This document shows positions 42,820 through 51,886 of a stretch of 64,000 nucleotides of DNA, piece by piece (the stretch's first letter is position 1; every line of letters starts with the position of its first letter). This DNA is from Mycolicibacterium frederiksbergense (GTDB lineage Bacteria; Actinomycetota; Actinomycetes; Mycobacteriales; Mycobacteriaceae). The stretch is from contig NZ_CP038799.1 in NCBI RefSeq assembly GCF_012223425.1, positions 2,356,001 through 2,420,000 of the forward strand. Reading direction: 5' to 3'. The notes beneath the pieces were generated by a model. The model saw only the letters and a list, made by a program, of their open reading frames with translations, was not told the DNA's origin and made no database searches. Position numbers and translations under genes: made by a program.

Positions 42820-44493
42820 GTGAGCATCTCTGTCGAAGAGATCGACCGCTGGGATGCCGGCGACGTGCGTGAGGTGTTCCACGCGACGCGCAGCCGCGCC
42901 GAGGCGGCCCGCGAAGCCGCCGACGGAATAGCCGAGCTGCCGGCCTTCGGCTCGTGGGGCGGCGATGCCTCCGAGGCCGCCAAGGACGCCCTCGGGCGCA
43001 CCCGGCTCGACCTCGACGCACACGGCAACGAGTCACTGGCCGTGGCCAGGGCGGCCGGCACGGCCGCCGACGACATCGAGCACGTCAAATCCCGGTTGTC
43101 GCAGCTGCGCGACGAGGCCGAGCGGTTGGGCATGGTCGTCGATCCCGTCACGAACACTGTCGAGCCGGGTCCGGGCGCGGCCGGGGCGGATCCGATGGAG
43201 ATCGCGCTCAAGCAGATGCAGCTACAGCCGGGGCTCGATGCTGTGATCGCCGAGGCTGCCCGGATCGATCAGGAGCTGGCCCGGGCGATCAACATGGCCA
43301 TCGGCGAATCACCGATCGCGGATGCGCCGCACGATCATCGACCCGAGATCCAGGAGGCGCTGGGCAGGCCGCTGCCCGCCGATCCGCAGCAGTTCAACGA
43401 CCTCTGGGAACAACTGACCCCCGAGCAGAAAGACTGGTTCTACGAGCGCGACCACAGCATCGGCAATCACCCGGGGATGCCGTTCGCGGACAAGAACACC
43501 TACAACCGCCGCCATCTCGACGAACTGATGCAGACCGAGCAGGGCACCATCGATCACATGCAGTCACGTTTCGACGATCTGGCCCGGCGGGTCTACCTGG
43601 GCGATCACAGCGCAGCCACCGGCAACGAGCTGGCCGCGCTGGGTCCGCAGCTGGCCACGGCACGCCATCGCATGAACGGGTACACGGCCGTCGACGGTGT
43701 GCTGGAGGGCAGGGGCGGCGCGCCGCGGCTGCTGGCGATGATCGACGACCACGGCCGCGCCGCGGTGTCGATCGGCAACCCGGACACCGCCAGTCACACA
43801 GCAACTTTCGTGCCCGGAACCGGCCAGGATCTCGGGGCGTTCCACGGCAGTGATCGCAAGTCCGAGGAGATGTTCGCCGCGGCCCTGCGTGCCAACCCTG
43901 CGTTGTCCTCGCACGACGTGGCCGTGACGACGTGGATGGGCTATGACCGGCCGATGAACCTCGGCGAGGCCGCCTTCCCGGGCCGTGCCGAAGCCGGCGG
44001 TGCCGGACTGGACTCCTTCATCGACGGCATGCACGCCTCGCACACGGGTGCGGTTCCGGCGGTCGACACCGTCATCGGCCACAGCTACGGATCCACATTG
44101 GTCGGCGGTGCGGCCACCGGCGGCAACCACCTGGCCGCCGACAACGTCATCGCCGTCGGCAGCCCCGGCATGCTCACCGACCACGCGAGCAATCTGAGCC
44201 TGGCCGAAGGTGCCAACGTCTACTCGATGACCGCCCGCAATGACATCATCAGCTGGGCCACCGATACCACCCTCGGTGCCGACCCGTTCGCCACCGACTT
44301 CGGCGCGACCCGCCTGCTGTCCGATCCCGGCACCAGCTGGGACCCAACGGAAATCATCGGCAGCGTGGGCGCCCACAGCAGCTACTGGGACAGCCAGTCC
44401 AATCCCGCGCTGCAGAACATGGGCGCGATCATCGCCGGTCTGCCACCCGCGCAGATCGTGACACCGGACGGAGGGATCGCACCCGGATCATGA
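42820..44493 (+). CDS. WXG-like/DUF1023 alpha/beta-hydrolase protein
   Basis: 557 residues. The N-terminal about 110 residues are helical with a WXG-type turn at Trp46 (GSWGGDASEAAKDAL), like an EsxA-class domain. A middle helical linker contains ALGRPLPADPQQFNDLWEQLTPEQKDWFYERDH. The C-terminal DUF1023 hydrolase has nucleophile Ser422 in GHSYGS and VIAVGSPGM. Layout and length match my memory of Rv2797c, which is also followed by a lipoprotein gene (lppV). It could be a type VII effector or a lipase; not known. The GTG start follows TCGCTG with no strong ribosome site. Confidence 0.82.
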   Translation: MSISVEEIDRWDAGDVREVFHATRSRAEAAREAADGIAELPAFGSWGGDASEAAKDALGRTRLDLDAHGNESLAVARAAGTAADDIEHVKSRLSQLRDEAERLGMVVDPVTNTVEPGPGAAGADPMEIALKQMQLQPGLDAVIAEAARIDQELARAINMAIGESPIADAPHDHRPEIQEALGRPLPADPQQFNDLWEQLTPEQKDWFYERDHSIGNHPGMPFADKNTYNRRHLDELMQTEQGTIDHMQSRFDDLARRVYLGDHSAATGNELAALGPQLATARHRMNGYTAVDGVLEGRGGAPRLLAMIDDHGRAAVSIGNPDTASHTATFVPGTGQDLGAFHGSDRKSEEMFAAALRANPALSSHDVAVTTWMGYDRPMNLGEAAFPGRAEAGGAGLDSFIDGMHASHTGAVPAVDTVIGHSYGSTLVGGAATGGNHLAADNVIAVGSPGMLTDHASNLSLAEGANVYSMTARNDIISWATDTTLGADPFATDFGATRLLSDPGTSWDPTEIIGSVGAHSSYWDSQSNPALQNMGAIIAGLPPAQIVTPDGGIAPGS

Positions 44494-45122
44494 CGACCAA
44501 GACCTCACTGATGCACCGCGCCCTCGCCCCGCTCGCCTGCCTGGCGGCGGTCCTGGCGTTATCCGGATGTGGTGATGCCGGAGATCTCGAACCCCCTACC
44601 CCAACCGGCGCGACCGACATTGGAGGACCACACATGTCCACACCTGCCGGCGAGGAGCCGCAAGAAATTTCACCCGAAAGCCAGAAGCAGGTGGAAGACA
44701 CCCTGCTCGGCTACATCAAACGCACCCTGCAGGCCCTGGCGCCGGGCTACGCGCTCGATGCCACCCGCTTCGGGGGAACAGGAAGCGGGATCATCGGCTG
44801 TGATGACAACGCGACCGGCCCGGACGCCCCGGTGCGGCTCACCGTCACCGGTGACCTCAAGATCCCTGCGGGGGTCGACAACGTCGCCGTCTCCGACGCG
44901 TTCGGGGACGTCTGGCGCGGTTGGGGCTGGCGCGTGTACACCGACGACCGGTTCCGCCAACCCAACCGGTTCGGGGTCAGCCCAGACGGCTACCGGCTCA
45001 GCACCGAGCAACCCGCCGTGCCGGGCTACCCGCCGGGTTTCATCGCGTCCTCGCCGTGTTTCCCCGGAAACCTGGCCGATGACGACTACTCATTCCCTGT
45101 CGTCATCGACGCCGACAGCTGA
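44490..45122 (+). CDS. Lipoprotein, LppV-like
   Basis: 210 residues with a lipoprotein signal: LALSGC, lipid-modified Cys27. The mature part is soluble, with GGTGSGIIGCDDN, FGDVWRGWGWRVYTDDRF and YPPGFIASSPCFPGN. It overlaps the DUF1023 gene by 4 nt, so the two are coupled; the same pairing (Rv2797c-lppV) in M. tuberculosis supports a joint function outside the cell membrane, perhaps as immunity or partner protein. That last point is a guess. Confidence 0.8.
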   Translation: MTTKTSLMHRALAPLACLAAVLALSGCGDAGDLEPPTPTGATDIGGPHMSTPAGEEPQEISPESQKQVEDTLLGYIKRTLQALAPGYALDATRFGGTGSGIIGCDDNATGPDAPVRLTVTGDLKIPAGVDNVAVSDAFGDVWRGWGWRVYTDDRFRQPNRFGVSPDGYRLSTEQPAVPGYPPGFIASSPCFPGNLADDDYSFPVVIDADS

Positions 45123-45150
45123 GCGGCGATCGACGCAGCACCGGGCGCGG

Positions 45151-45189
45151 AAAACACAAAGGTCACGAACCATTTCTGGTTCGTGACCT
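45151..45189 (-). terminator. Rho-independent terminator of tRNA-Leu
   Basis: Arms AGGTCACGAACCA (45160-45172) and TGGTTCGTGACCT (45177-45189) form a perfect 13-bp stem with a 4-nt loop. On the minus strand it is followed by TTTGTGTTTT, a classical U-rich tail, about 30 nt after the tRNA. It can also stop the rightward lipoprotein transcript. Confidence 0.88.
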
Positions 45190-45220
45190 CTGCGTCGCGG
45201 TTACGTAGAACCGCTCTGTG

Positions 45221-45303
45221 TGGGCGAAGGGGGACTTGAACCCCCACGTCCCGAAGGACACTGGCACCTGAAGCCAGCGCGTCTGCCATTCCGCCACTCG
45301 CCC
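45221..45303 (-). tRNA. leuT: tRNA-Leu(CAG)
   Basis: An 83-nt class II tRNA. The acceptor stem GGGCGAG pairs with TTCGCCC (one G-U). The anticodon arm CTGGC-TTCAGGT-GCCAG gives anticodon CAG. A long variable arm (TGTCCTTCGGGACG) and the T arm GGGGG-TTCAAGT-CCCCC complete it. CCA is not encoded. Position next to fhaA equals leuT in M. tuberculosis. Confidence 0.97.
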
Positions 45304-45519
45304 GAATGACCGCGCAACCGTATCACTAGTGCCCTTTTCCGCCCAAACCACCAGAACTCGAAAGAGCGCACCCCGCTGACCTGGCGTGATCCGATTCTCA
45401 GAGATCTGTTGGTCACGCAATCGCGTGACGGGCCGATAACATGCCTGTGAGCAGTGTGGCCAGAGCGACACGCGGCGCGGGGACCGACAAACAGCACGAC
45501 GAGTGGACGAGGCGGTGAG
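45304..45519. promoter_or_regulatory. Control region between tRNA-Leu and fhaA, with inverted repeat
   Basis: 216 bp that must hold the outward promoters of tRNA-Leu and the fhaA operon. GTCACGC (45412-45418) and GCGTGAC (45423-45429) form a perfect inverted repeat with AATC between; GATAACAT follows at about 45436-45443 and may be the -10 region of fhaA. A matching -35 at the right distance is not clear, so the promoter is tentative. Confidence 0.45.
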
Positions 45520-46923
45520 ATGGGCCTGGCAGACCGTATCGAGCGACGCCTCGAATCGAGCGTCGGTGACGCCTTCGCCCGCGTTTTCGGCGGGTCCATC
45601 GTCCCGCAGGAGGTCGAGGCGCTGTTGCGCCGCGAGGCCGAGGCCAGATCTCGGGCCGTCGCCGGCGGCCGTATTTTGGCCCCCAACGATTACGTCATTA
45701 CCCTCAGTGAGACTGATTACCAGAAGGTGAGCGCCGACCCCGACCGGACATCGACCACATTTGCCCGTCACCTGGAGGGTTTCATCCATGACCAGGGGTG
45801 GCAAACGTATGGTGATGTGGTCGTCAGGTTTGAGCCATCGCCGAGCCTGCACACCGGACAGTTCCGCGCCCGTGGAGCGGTCAACCCAGACTCGACCACC
45901 CACGAACCCGCACCAGCAGAACGAGACCGCGCGTCCACCGCAGAACCAGGAGTACCAGCGATGACCGACAACCCGAGCTACCGAGGCCAGGGACAGGGTC
46001 GGCCCGGCGACGACCAGTACGACGACCGGTACCGCCAGCCTGAGGAGGCCCGCGGCGGCTACCCGCAGGAGCAGGGCGGCTACCCCGACCAGGGCGCCTA
46101 CCAGCCGCGTCCGCCCGCCGGATACCCCGAGCAGGGTGGTTACCCGGACCAGGGTTACCCGCAGCCTTCCTATGATCAGCGGCCGCCCGCCGGTGAGCAG
46201 CGCCCGCCCGCCGGATACGGCCAGCCGCCGGCCGGGTACCCGGACCAGGGTTACCGCCAGCAGCCGCCGCCGGCCGGATATGGTCAGCCGCCGGCATCGC
46301 CGCCCCCCGGATACGGCGACTACGACTACGGCCGCCCCCCGGCGCGCCAGGACGAGGGCTACGGCCGTCCGCCCGCACCGCCGGCTCCCGGCTACCCCGA
46401 TCAGGGTGGCTACCCGGACCAGGGCGGCTATCCCGATCAGGGCGGCTACGGCGGCCAGCAGTACGGTCGCGCCGACTACGCGGCACCGCCCGCACCGGCC
46501 GCACCCGACTACGGCCGCTACGGCGAGCCCCCTGCCCAGGGTGGGTACCCGGATCAGGGTTACGGCGAGCCCGCCGGGTACGACTACGGTGCCCAGCCCG
46601 CAGCACCCGCCGGGTACGGCGCCGGCTACGGCGCCGCGGCGACCGTGACGCTGCAGCTCGACGACGGCAGTGGCCGGACCTACCAGCTGCGCGAAGGCGC
46701 CAACGTGATCGGCCGCGGCCAGGACGCCCAGTTCCGGCTGCCCGATACCGGTGTGTCCCGCCGTCACCTGGAGATCCGCTGGGACGGCCAGGTCGCGCTG
46801 CTGTCGGATCTGAACTCCACCAACGGCACCACGGTCAACAATGCGCCGGTGCAGGAGTGGCAGCTCGCCGACGGTGACGTGGTCCGGCTGGGCCACTCCG
46901 AGATCATCGTCCGGGTCCACTGA
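45520..46923 (+). CDS. fhaA: FHA-domain protein FhaA
   Basis: Phosphothreonine-binding protein that links PknA/PknB to cell-wall synthesis (MviN, PbpA). It has 467 residues. The N-terminal DUF3662 domain (about 1-120) begins MGLADRIERRLESSV. The long Tyr/Pro/Gln/Gly linker (about 150-370) is built of PAGYPDQG and GGYPDQ repeats. The C-terminal FHA domain (about 375-467) has RGQDAQFRLPDTGVSRRHLEI and LNSTNGT. The ATG at 45520 fits the conserved DUF3662 start; longer in-frame readings run into the promoter. It is the first gene of the signalling operon. Confidence 0.95.
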   Translation: MGLADRIERRLESSVGDAFARVFGGSIVPQEVEALLRREAEARSRAVAGGRILAPNDYVITLSETDYQKVSADPDRTSTTFARHLEGFIHDQGWQTYGDVVVRFEPSPSLHTGQFRARGAVNPDSTTHEPAPAERDRASTAEPGVPAMTDNPSYRGQGQGRPGDDQYDDRYRQPEEARGGYPQEQGGYPDQGAYQPRPPAGYPEQGGYPDQGYPQPSYDQRPPAGEQRPPAGYGQPPAGYPDQGYRQQPPPAGYGQPPASPPPGYGDYDYGRPPARQDEGYGRPPAPPAPGYPDQGGYPDQGGYPDQGGYGGQQYGRADYAAPPAPAAPDYGRYGEPPAQGGYPDQGYGEPAGYDYGAQPAAPAGYGAGYGAAATVTLQLDDGSGRTYQLREGANVIGRGQDAQFRLPDTGVSRRHLEIRWDGQVALLSDLNSTNGTTVNNAPVQEWQLADGDVVRLGHSEIIVRVH

Positions 46924-47005
46924 GCGTCGATCAGCTACGGCCCTATACGCCTCCCAGTATCGTGACGGCGGAACTCGCACGGAACCGGGACGGAGAGGAC
47001 GTCGG

Positions 47006-47473
47006 ATGCAGGGGCTAGTACTGCAGCTGACGCGCGTCGGATTTCTGCTGCTGCTGTGGCTGTTCATCTGGTCGGTGCTGCGCATCCTGCGCACCGATAT
47101 CTATGCCCCCACCGGTGCCGTCATGGTGCGCCGCGGACTGGCGCTTCGCGGCTCGCTGCTGCCCAAGGGCGAACGCCGGCACATCGCCCGGCATCTGGTG
47201 GTCACCGAGGGCGCGCTGGCCGGTACCCGCATCACGTTGGGCAGCCAGCCGGTGCTGATGGGGCGTGCCGATGACTCCACCCTGGTGCTCACCGACGATT
47301 ACGCGTCGACACGGCACGCCAGGCTGTCACCTCGGGGGTCGGAATGGTATGTGGAGGACCTAGGATCGACCAACGGCACATACCTTGACAGGGCGAAGGT
47401 GACTACGGCGGTAAGGGTTCCGATGGGAACGCCGGTACGAATCGGCAAGACAGTGATCGAGTTGCGCCCGTGA
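47006..47473 (+). CDS. fhaB: FHA-domain protein FhaB (FipA)
   Basis: 155 residues, as in M. tuberculosis. One N-terminal transmembrane helix (about 8-27) is followed by a FHA domain (LMGRADDSTLVLTDDYASTRHARL; LGSTNGTYLDRAKV) that binds phosphothreonine, in line with its known contact with FtsZ/FtsQ and PknA substrates. It is separated from fhaA by 82 nt, and its stop overlaps the pstP GTG. Confidence 0.95.
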   Translation: MQGLVLQLTRVGFLLLLWLFIWSVLRILRTDIYAPTGAVMVRRGLALRGSLLPKGERRHIARHLVVTEGALAGTRITLGSQPVLMGRADDSTLVLTDDYASTRHARLSPRGSEWYVEDLGSTNGTYLDRAKVTTAVRVPMGTPVRIGKTVIELRP

Positions 47474-48996
47474 CACTGGTGCTCAGATATGCAGCACGCA
47501 GCGACCGCGGTCTGGTGCGCGCCAACAACGAGGACTCGGTGTACGCCGGTGCCCGGTTGCTGGCTCTGGCCGACGGCATGGGCGGGCACGCCGCCGGTGA
47601 GGTGGCCTCCCAGCTGGTGATCGCCGCGCTCGCCCATCTCGATGACGACGAGCCCGGCGGGGACCTGCTCAACAAGCTCAATGTGGCGGTACACGAGGGC
47701 AACTCGGCCATCGCCGCCCACGTGGAGGCCGACCCCGAGCTCGAGGGCATGGGCACCACGCTGACCGCCATCCTGTTCGCCGGTGGCCGGCTCGGGCTGG
47801 TGCACATCGGCGACTCCCGCGGCTACCTCATGCGCGACGGTGAACTGACCCAGATCACCAAGGACGACACCTTCGTCCAAACCCTGGTCGACGAGGGTCG
47901 CATCACCGCCGAGGAGGCGCACAGCCATCCGCAGCGCTCGCTGATCATGAAAGCGCTGACCGGTCACGAGGTGGAACCGGCGCTGATCATGCGCGAGGCC
48001 AAGGTCGGCGATCGCTACCTGCTCTGTTCGGACGGGCTGTCCGACCCGGTCAGCCACGACACCATCGCCGAGGCACTGCAGATCCCCGATGTCGTCGACG
48101 CCGCCGACCGGTTGATCGAGCTCGCGCTGCGCGGCGGTGGCCCCGACAACGTCACCGTGGTGGTCGCCGACGTCGTGGACTACGACTACGGCCAGACTCA
48201 GCCGATCCTGGCCGGAGCCGTCTCCGGTGTGGATGACGACACCATCCCGCCCAATACCGCCGCGGGCCGCGCGTCGGCGTTCAACCCGAAACGCAACCAA
48301 CCCAAAAGGGTTGTCACACAACCCGAGGAGCAACGACCGCCCCGCTCCAAACGCCGGATGCTGATCGCCGCAGTGGTGGTCCTACTGGTGGTGGTGGCGG
48401 GGCTGACCATCGCCCGCGAGATCATTCGCAACAACTATTACGTCAGCGAGCAGGACGACACCGTCGCGATCATGCGCGGTGTGCAGACCTCGTTTCTGGG
48501 TCTTTCCCTGCAGGAGCCCTTTCTGGTCGGCTGCCTGAATGCGCGAAACGAGTTGTCACTGATCAGCTTCAACCAGTCCAAGGAGCCGCTGGACTGCCAG
48601 GTGCTGCGCCTTGAGGACATCCGCGAGTCCGAGCGCGCCCAGGTCGCCGCCGGCCTGCCCTCCGGCTCGCTCGATGACGCGATCCGCCAGATCAACGAAC
48701 TGTCCCGGACGTCGCTGCTGCCCATCTGCGCGCTGCCGACCCGGACCCCGACCACCACCACCCCGAGCCCCACCCGGCCGCCGGCCCCCACCACGGCACC
48801 GCCGCCCACCTCAGGCACACCGCGCCCGGCCACCCCGCCGCCCGCGACATCGGCTGCGCCTGCGCCCGCCACGCCCGCGCCGGTGAGCCCGACCACCGCC
48901 ACCGCGCCGCCACCGCGGCCCAGCCCATCCCCCACCGTCACGGCTCTGCCCCCACCACCGCCGGAGCCGGGCACCAACTGCCGGACGGCGTCATGA
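47470..48996 (+). CDS. pstP: Ser/Thr phosphatase PstP (PP2C)
   Basis: Membrane phosphatase that reverses PknA/PknB signalling. It has 508 residues. The cytoplasmic PP2C domain (about 1-240) has metal-binding Asp residues in NNEDS, ADGMGGHAAGE, GDSRGYL, SDGLSD and GGPDNVT. A transmembrane helix (about 297-317) is followed by an external tail ending in a long Pro/Thr/Ala-rich region (about 420-500) that may sit in the cell wall. It starts with GTG overlapping fhaB and ends overlapping rodA by 4 nt. Confidence 0.97.
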   Translation: MTLVLRYAARSDRGLVRANNEDSVYAGARLLALADGMGGHAAGEVASQLVIAALAHLDDDEPGGDLLNKLNVAVHEGNSAIAAHVEADPELEGMGTTLTAILFAGGRLGLVHIGDSRGYLMRDGELTQITKDDTFVQTLVDEGRITAEEAHSHPQRSLIMKALTGHEVEPALIMREAKVGDRYLLCSDGLSDPVSHDTIAEALQIPDVVDAADRLIELALRGGGPDNVTVVVADVVDYDYGQTQPILAGAVSGVDDDTIPPNTAAGRASAFNPKRNQPKRVVTQPEEQRPPRSKRRMLIAAVVVLLVVVAGLTIAREIIRNNYYVSEQDDTVAIMRGVQTSFLGLSLQEPFLVGCLNARNELSLISFNQSKEPLDCQVLRLEDIRESERAQVAAGLPSGSLDDAIRQINELSRTSLLPICALPTRTPTTTTPSPTRPPAPTTAPPPTSGTPRPATPPPATSAAPAPATPAPVSPTTATAPPPRPSPSPTVTALPPPPPEPGTNCRTAS

Positions 48997-50414
48997 CCTC
49001 GTCGACCCAGCCACAGTCACCGGTCTCGGTCACCCCTCCCCTGCCCAATCGCCGCAATTCCGAACTGGCGCTGCTGATTTTCGCCGCGGTGATCACCACC
49101 GTGGCGTTGCTCATCGTGGAGGCCAACCAGGAACAGGGCCTGGACTGGGACCTCGCCCAGTACACCCTGGGCTACCTCGCGCTGTTCGGGGCCGCCCACC
49201 TGGCGATCCGCCGCTACGCCCCCTATGCCGATCCGCTGCTGCTGCCGGTGGTGGCACTGCTCAACGGCTTGGGGCTGGTCATGATCCACCGCCTGGACCT
49301 CGCCCAGCGCGAGCTGAGCCTGGACAACGTCGGCGGCAACGCCGACCAGCAGATGCTGTGGACTCTGGTCGGCGTGGCGGCCTTCTGCGCCGTGCTGGCG
49401 CTGCTGCGCGACCATCGCATGCTGGCCCGCTACGGCTACACCTGCGGGCTGATCGGCTTTGTGCTGCTTGTCATTCCGGCTCTGCTGCCGGCCCGGTTCT
49501 CCGAGCAGAACGGCGCCAAGATCTGGATCCGGTTCGAGGGCTTCTCCATCCAGCCCGCCGAGTTCTCCAAGATCCTGTTGCTGATCTTCTTCGCCGCGGT
49601 GCTGGTGTCCAAGCGCGAACTGTTCACCAATGCCGGCAAGCACGTCCTCGGTGTGGACCTGCCGCGCCCGCGTGATCTGGCTCCGCTGCTGGTGGCCTGG
49701 ATCGCCTCGGTCGGTGTGATGGTGTTCGAAAAGGATTTGGGCACTTCACTTCTGCTCTACGGGTCGTTTTTGGTGCTGCTGTACGTGGCCACCGACCGGC
49801 TGTCCTGGGTGGTCATCGGGCTGGCCCTGTTCGCCGCGGGCAGCGTGGTGGCCTATCAGCTGTTCGGGCATGTCCGGGTACGGGTGCAGAACTGGCTGGA
49901 CCCGTTCGCCGATCCCGACGGCGCCGGCTACCAGATGGTGCAATCGCTGTTCAGCTTCGCCACCGGTGGCATTTTCGGCACCGGCCTCGGCAACGGCCAA
50001 CCCGGCACCGTGCCCGCGGCCTCCACCGACTTCATCATCGCCGCAATCGGCGAGGAACTCGGATTGGTCGGTCTCGCAGGCGTTCTCATGCTCTACACGA
50101 TCCTGATCATCCGGGGCCTGCGCACCGCGCTCGCGGTCCGGGACAGCTTCGGCAAGCTGCTGGCAGCCGGGTTGGCCTCCACGCTGGCCATCCAGCTGTT
50201 CATCGTCGTCGGCGGAGTCACCAAGCTGATCCCGCTCACCGGGCTCACCACGCCGTGGATGTCCTATGGCGGCTCGTCGCTGCTGGCCAACTACGTGCTG
50301 CTGGCCATCCTGGTGCGCATCTCGCACGCGGCGCGCCGACCGATCGACACCGCCCGGGCACCCAACCCGGCGCCGATCGCCGCGGCCTCCACCGAAGTGA
50401 TCGGCCGCGTATGA
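48993..50414 (+). CDS. rodA: SEDS glycosyltransferase RodA
   Basis: Peptidoglycan polymerase of the SEDS family, partner of PbpA in cell elongation. It has 473 residues with about 10-12 transmembrane helices. The SEDS motifs FEGFSIQPAEFSKILL, FEKDLGTSLLLYG, and near the end TDFIIAAIGEELGLVG and GLTTPWMSYGGSSLLANY are intact. It overlaps pstP and pbpA by 4 nt each. Confidence 0.97.
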   Translation: MTSSTQPQSPVSVTPPLPNRRNSELALLIFAAVITTVALLIVEANQEQGLDWDLAQYTLGYLALFGAAHLAIRRYAPYADPLLLPVVALLNGLGLVMIHRLDLAQRELSLDNVGGNADQQMLWTLVGVAAFCAVLALLRDHRMLARYGYTCGLIGFVLLVIPALLPARFSEQNGAKIWIRFEGFSIQPAEFSKILLLIFFAAVLVSKRELFTNAGKHVLGVDLPRPRDLAPLLVAWIASVGVMVFEKDLGTSLLLYGSFLVLLYVATDRLSWVVIGLALFAAGSVVAYQLFGHVRVRVQNWLDPFADPDGAGYQMVQSLFSFATGGIFGTGLGNGQPGTVPAASTDFIIAAIGEELGLVGLAGVLMLYTILIIRGLRTALAVRDSFGKLLAAGLASTLAIQLFIVVGGVTKLIPLTGLTTPWMSYGGSSLLANYVLLAILVRISHAARRPIDTARAPNPAPIAAASTEVIGRV

Positions 50415-51886
50415 ACGACTCACTGCGCCGGCTCTCGGTCGTCTTCATGGCACTCGTGGTGCTGCTGCTGGCCAACGCCACCCTCACCCAGGTGTTCACC
50501 GCCGACGGGTACCGCGCCGACCCACGCAACCAGCGGGTGCTGCTCGACGAGTATTCGCGTCAGCGTGGCCAGATCACCGCCGGTGGCCAACTGCTGGCCT
50601 ACTCGGTGTCCACCGACGGCCGGTTCCGTTTCCTGCGCGTCTATCCCAACCCACAGACCTACGCCCCGGTCACCGGGTTCTACTCGCTGGGCTACTCCAG
50701 CAGCGGCCTCGAGCGGGCCGAGGACCCCGTGCTCAACGGCTCCGACGAGCGGCTCTTCGGTAAGCGGTTGGCTGATTTCTTCACCGGCCGGGACCCGCGC
50801 GGCGGCACCGTCGACACCACGGTGCGGCCAGACGTGCAAGAAGCCGCCTGGGACGCGATGGCCGAGGGCTGCGACGGACCCTGCAAGGGCGCCGTGGTGG
50901 CGCTCGAGCCCGCCACCGGCAAGATCCTGGCGATGGTGTCCTCGCCGTCCTATGACCCGAACAAGCTGGCCAGCCACGACGGCGCCGTACAGACCGCCAC
51001 CTGGGACCAGCTGCGCGACGACCCGAATGCGCCGCTGGTCAACCGCGCGATCGCCGAGACCTACCCACCGGGCTCCACCTTCAAGGTCATCACCACCGCC
51101 GCCGCGCTGCAATCCGGCAGCACCCCGGACACCCAGCTGACCTCGGCGGCACGCATCCCGCTGCCCGACAGCACCGCGACGCTGGAGAACTACGGCGGCT
51201 CGGCCTGCGGCGGCGGCCCGACCGCATCGCTGCGCGAGGCCTTCGCCCGGTCCTGCAACACCGCCTTCGTCGAACTCGGGCTCGATACCGGCGCCGACAA
51301 ACTGAAGTCCACCGCTGCGGCGTTCGGACTGGATTCGCCGCCGGCGCCCATCCCGCTGCAGGTCGCCGAGTCCACCGTGGGCCCGATCAGCGACGGTGCG
51401 GCGCTCGGCATGTCCAGCATCGGGCAGCGCGATGTCGCGGTGACCCCGCTGCAGAACGCCATGGTGGCGGCGACCATCGCCAACGACGGCGTCACCATGA
51501 CGCCGTATCTGGTCGATACCCTCAAGGGACCGGACCTGTCCAATATCGCCACCACCGCCCCCACCGAGCAGCGACGCGCGGTGTCACCGCAGGTCGCAGC
51601 TACACTTACCGATCTGATGGTCGGCGCCGAGCAGGTGACGCAGCAGAAGGGAGCCATCGCCGGCGTGCAGATCGCATCCAAAACGGGCACCGCCGAGCAC
51701 GGCACGGATCCCCGCAACACCCCTCCCCACGCCTGGTACATCGCGTTCGCGCCGGCGCAAGCCCCGAAGGTCGCCATCGCGGTACTCGTGGAGAATGGCG
51801 GAGACCGATTGTCCGCCACCGGCGGCGCAGTGGCCGCCCCGATCGGGCGGGCCACCATCGCCGCCGCACTCCGGGAGGCATCATGA
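50411..51886 (+). CDS. pbpA: Class B penicillin-binding protein PbpA
   Basis: Transpeptidase that cross-links peptidoglycan during growth and division, controlled by PknB phosphorylation. It has 491 residues: an N-terminal transmembrane anchor (about 9-28), a dimerisation/pedestal part, and the transpeptidase domain with Ser222 in STFK, SCN and [11 protein letters not shown] at 50411; the reading frame is open further upstream inside rodA, but the family start and the 4-nt overlap support this one. Confidence 0.97.
   Translation: MNDSLRRLSVVFMALVVLLLANATLTQVFTADGYRADPRNQRVLLDEYSRQRGQITAGGQLLAYSVSTDGRFRFLRVYPNPQTYAPVTGFYSLGYSSSGLERAEDPVLNGSDERLFGKRLADFFTGRDPRGGTVDTTVRPDVQEAAWDAMAEGCDGPCKGAVVALEPATGKILAMVSSPSYDPNKLASHDGAVQTATWDQLRDDPNAPLVNRAIAETYPPGSTFKVITTAAALQSGSTPDTQLTSAARIPLPDSTATLENYGGSACGGGPTASLREAFARSCNTAFVELGLDTGADKLKSTAAAFGLDSPPAPIPLQVAESTVGPISDGAALGMSSIGQRDVAVTPLQNAMVAATIANDGVTMTPYLVDTLKGPDLSNIATTAPTEQRRAVSPQVAATLTDLMVGAEQVTQQKGAIAGVQIASKTGTAEHGTDPRNTPPHAWYIAFAPAQAPKVAIAVLVENGGDRLSATGGAVAAPIGRATIAAALREAS

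Noticed and set aside
46380..46450. Regular short repeats resembling a CRISPR or satellite
   Set aside because: They are in-frame GGYPDQ codon repeats of fhaA, too short and without spacers.
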